Source: Chloroflexota bacterium (GTDB lineage Bacteria; Chloroflexota; Anaerolineae; Promineifilales; Promineifilaceae). Taken from it: DNA of 40,325 nt. Numbering within the stretch: the stretch's first letter is position 1; every line of letters starts with the position of its first letter. Under the pieces are notes generated by a model that did no database searches, was not told where the DNA came from, and saw nothing but the letters and a program-made list of their open reading frames with translations. Of the stretch, positions 40,132 to 40,325 are shown one piece after another. The translations under genes were made by a program, and so were the position numbers. The stretch is from NCBI GenBank assembly GCA_020631655.1, contig JAHDGV010000005.1, positions 1-40,325 of the forward strand. The letters run 5' to 3'.

Positions 40132-40325
40132 TTACGGCTCTATCGGTTCTTCGGCTAGGCGGACAACGCACAACACATAATCCGCTTCCGTTTCTTCAGA
40201 ACTACACCGTGGGTCTTTGCTCCACCCGAGGCTACTTAACGTTGGTGCTTCTTCATTTCGATTAAAATTCCCGAATTCGGCCGTCGGTAACGGCGTCATT
40301 GTAGGTGTCGGGGTCATTGTTGGCT
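40132..40325 (-). CDS. C-terminal fragment of a protein with a (TP)n linker
   Basis: The frame is open to the window edge, so the track start is internal. It reads PTMTPTPTMTPLPTAEFGNFNRNEEAPTLSSLGWSKDPRCSSEETEADYVLCVVRLAEEPIEP and then stops. The Thr/Pro repeat is an extracytoplasmic linker of the same kind as in the HTH membrane protein at 941. The last 45 residues are acidic with two cysteines and match nothing I recognise. The main body of the protein lies outside the window. Confidence 0.65.
   Translation of the reverse strand, partial: PTMTPTPTMTPLPTAEFGNFNRNEEAPTLSSLGWSKDPRCSSEETEADYVLCVVRLAEEPIEP

Noticed and set aside
1-40325. CRISPR array, IS element or prophage
   Set aside because: No regularly spaced repeats, transposase, integrase or phage structural gene was found on either strand.

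Overview
The window reads as a chromosomal segment from a moderately AT-rich bacterium, most likely a member of the Chloroflexota (Anaerolineae/Caldilineae-like). This placement is an inference. It rests on a compact respiratory complex I operon, many lipoproteins with LAAC/LASC lipoboxes followed by acidic Thr/Pro/Glu linkers, (TP)n linkers in exported proteins, and degenerate 'word-like' intergenic repeats. No rRNA, tRNA, IS element, prophage or CRISPR array was recognised.

Layout. At 1-586 (minus) a signal-peptide protein with a ricin-type beta-trefoil lectin domain runs off the left edge; it is absent from the ORF track because its stop lies outside. At 941-2566 (plus) is an HTH-TM-Thr/Pro linker-beta-sandwich protein of RodZ-like topology. 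From 16516 down to 2652 (minus) lies one long complex I operon, nuoA-B-C-D-E-F-G-H-I-J-K-L-M, closed by a strong intrinsic terminator; nuoN is not in the window. At 16.9-18.8 kb are a CAP/SCP exported protein and a TolB-like lipoprotein. At 18.9-22.5 kb (minus) are an aldo/keto reductase-RidA fusion, a zinc/manganese-type ABC ATPase and permease, and a Fur/Zur-family regulator. At 22.6-27.9 kb are a soluble transhydrogenase-like flavoprotein, two membrane proteins of unknown function, an Ldh-family dehydrogenase and an MFS transporter.

At 28.1-31.1 kb an AraC regulator, a divergent histidine-phosphatase lipoprotein and a nearby metallo-beta-lactamase-fold lipoprotein share a 16-bp upstream sequence (CCATACTTTTGCACAT), so they look like a small local regulon. 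At 31.2-32.3 kb is a prokaryotic ionotropic glutamate receptor-like channel with a TVGYGD filter. At 32.3-39.6 kb (minus) are a metallophosphoesterase, a TrmH-family rRNA methyltransferase, an MBL hydrolase, a YkpA/YbiT-type ABC-F protein, a membrane protein, ilvE and a two-domain FKBP lipoprotein. The right end holds about 500 bp of strongly self-complementary non-coding DNA and the C-terminus of another (TP)n-linker protein.

The most unusual signals are: the palindrome CGGCCG (about 120 by-eye hits in 40 kb against roughly 7 expected); the shared TTTGCACA operators; the multi-branched inverted-repeat element at 39970-40114; the word-like elements abutting start codons, including a matched pair before nuoF and nuoH; the glutamate-receptor-like channel; and the His/Asp-rich insertion in NuoL. 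I did not find an unmistakably new multi-gene system. The AraC/MBL/phosphatase regulon and the structured DNA at the right end are the best candidates for something undescribed.
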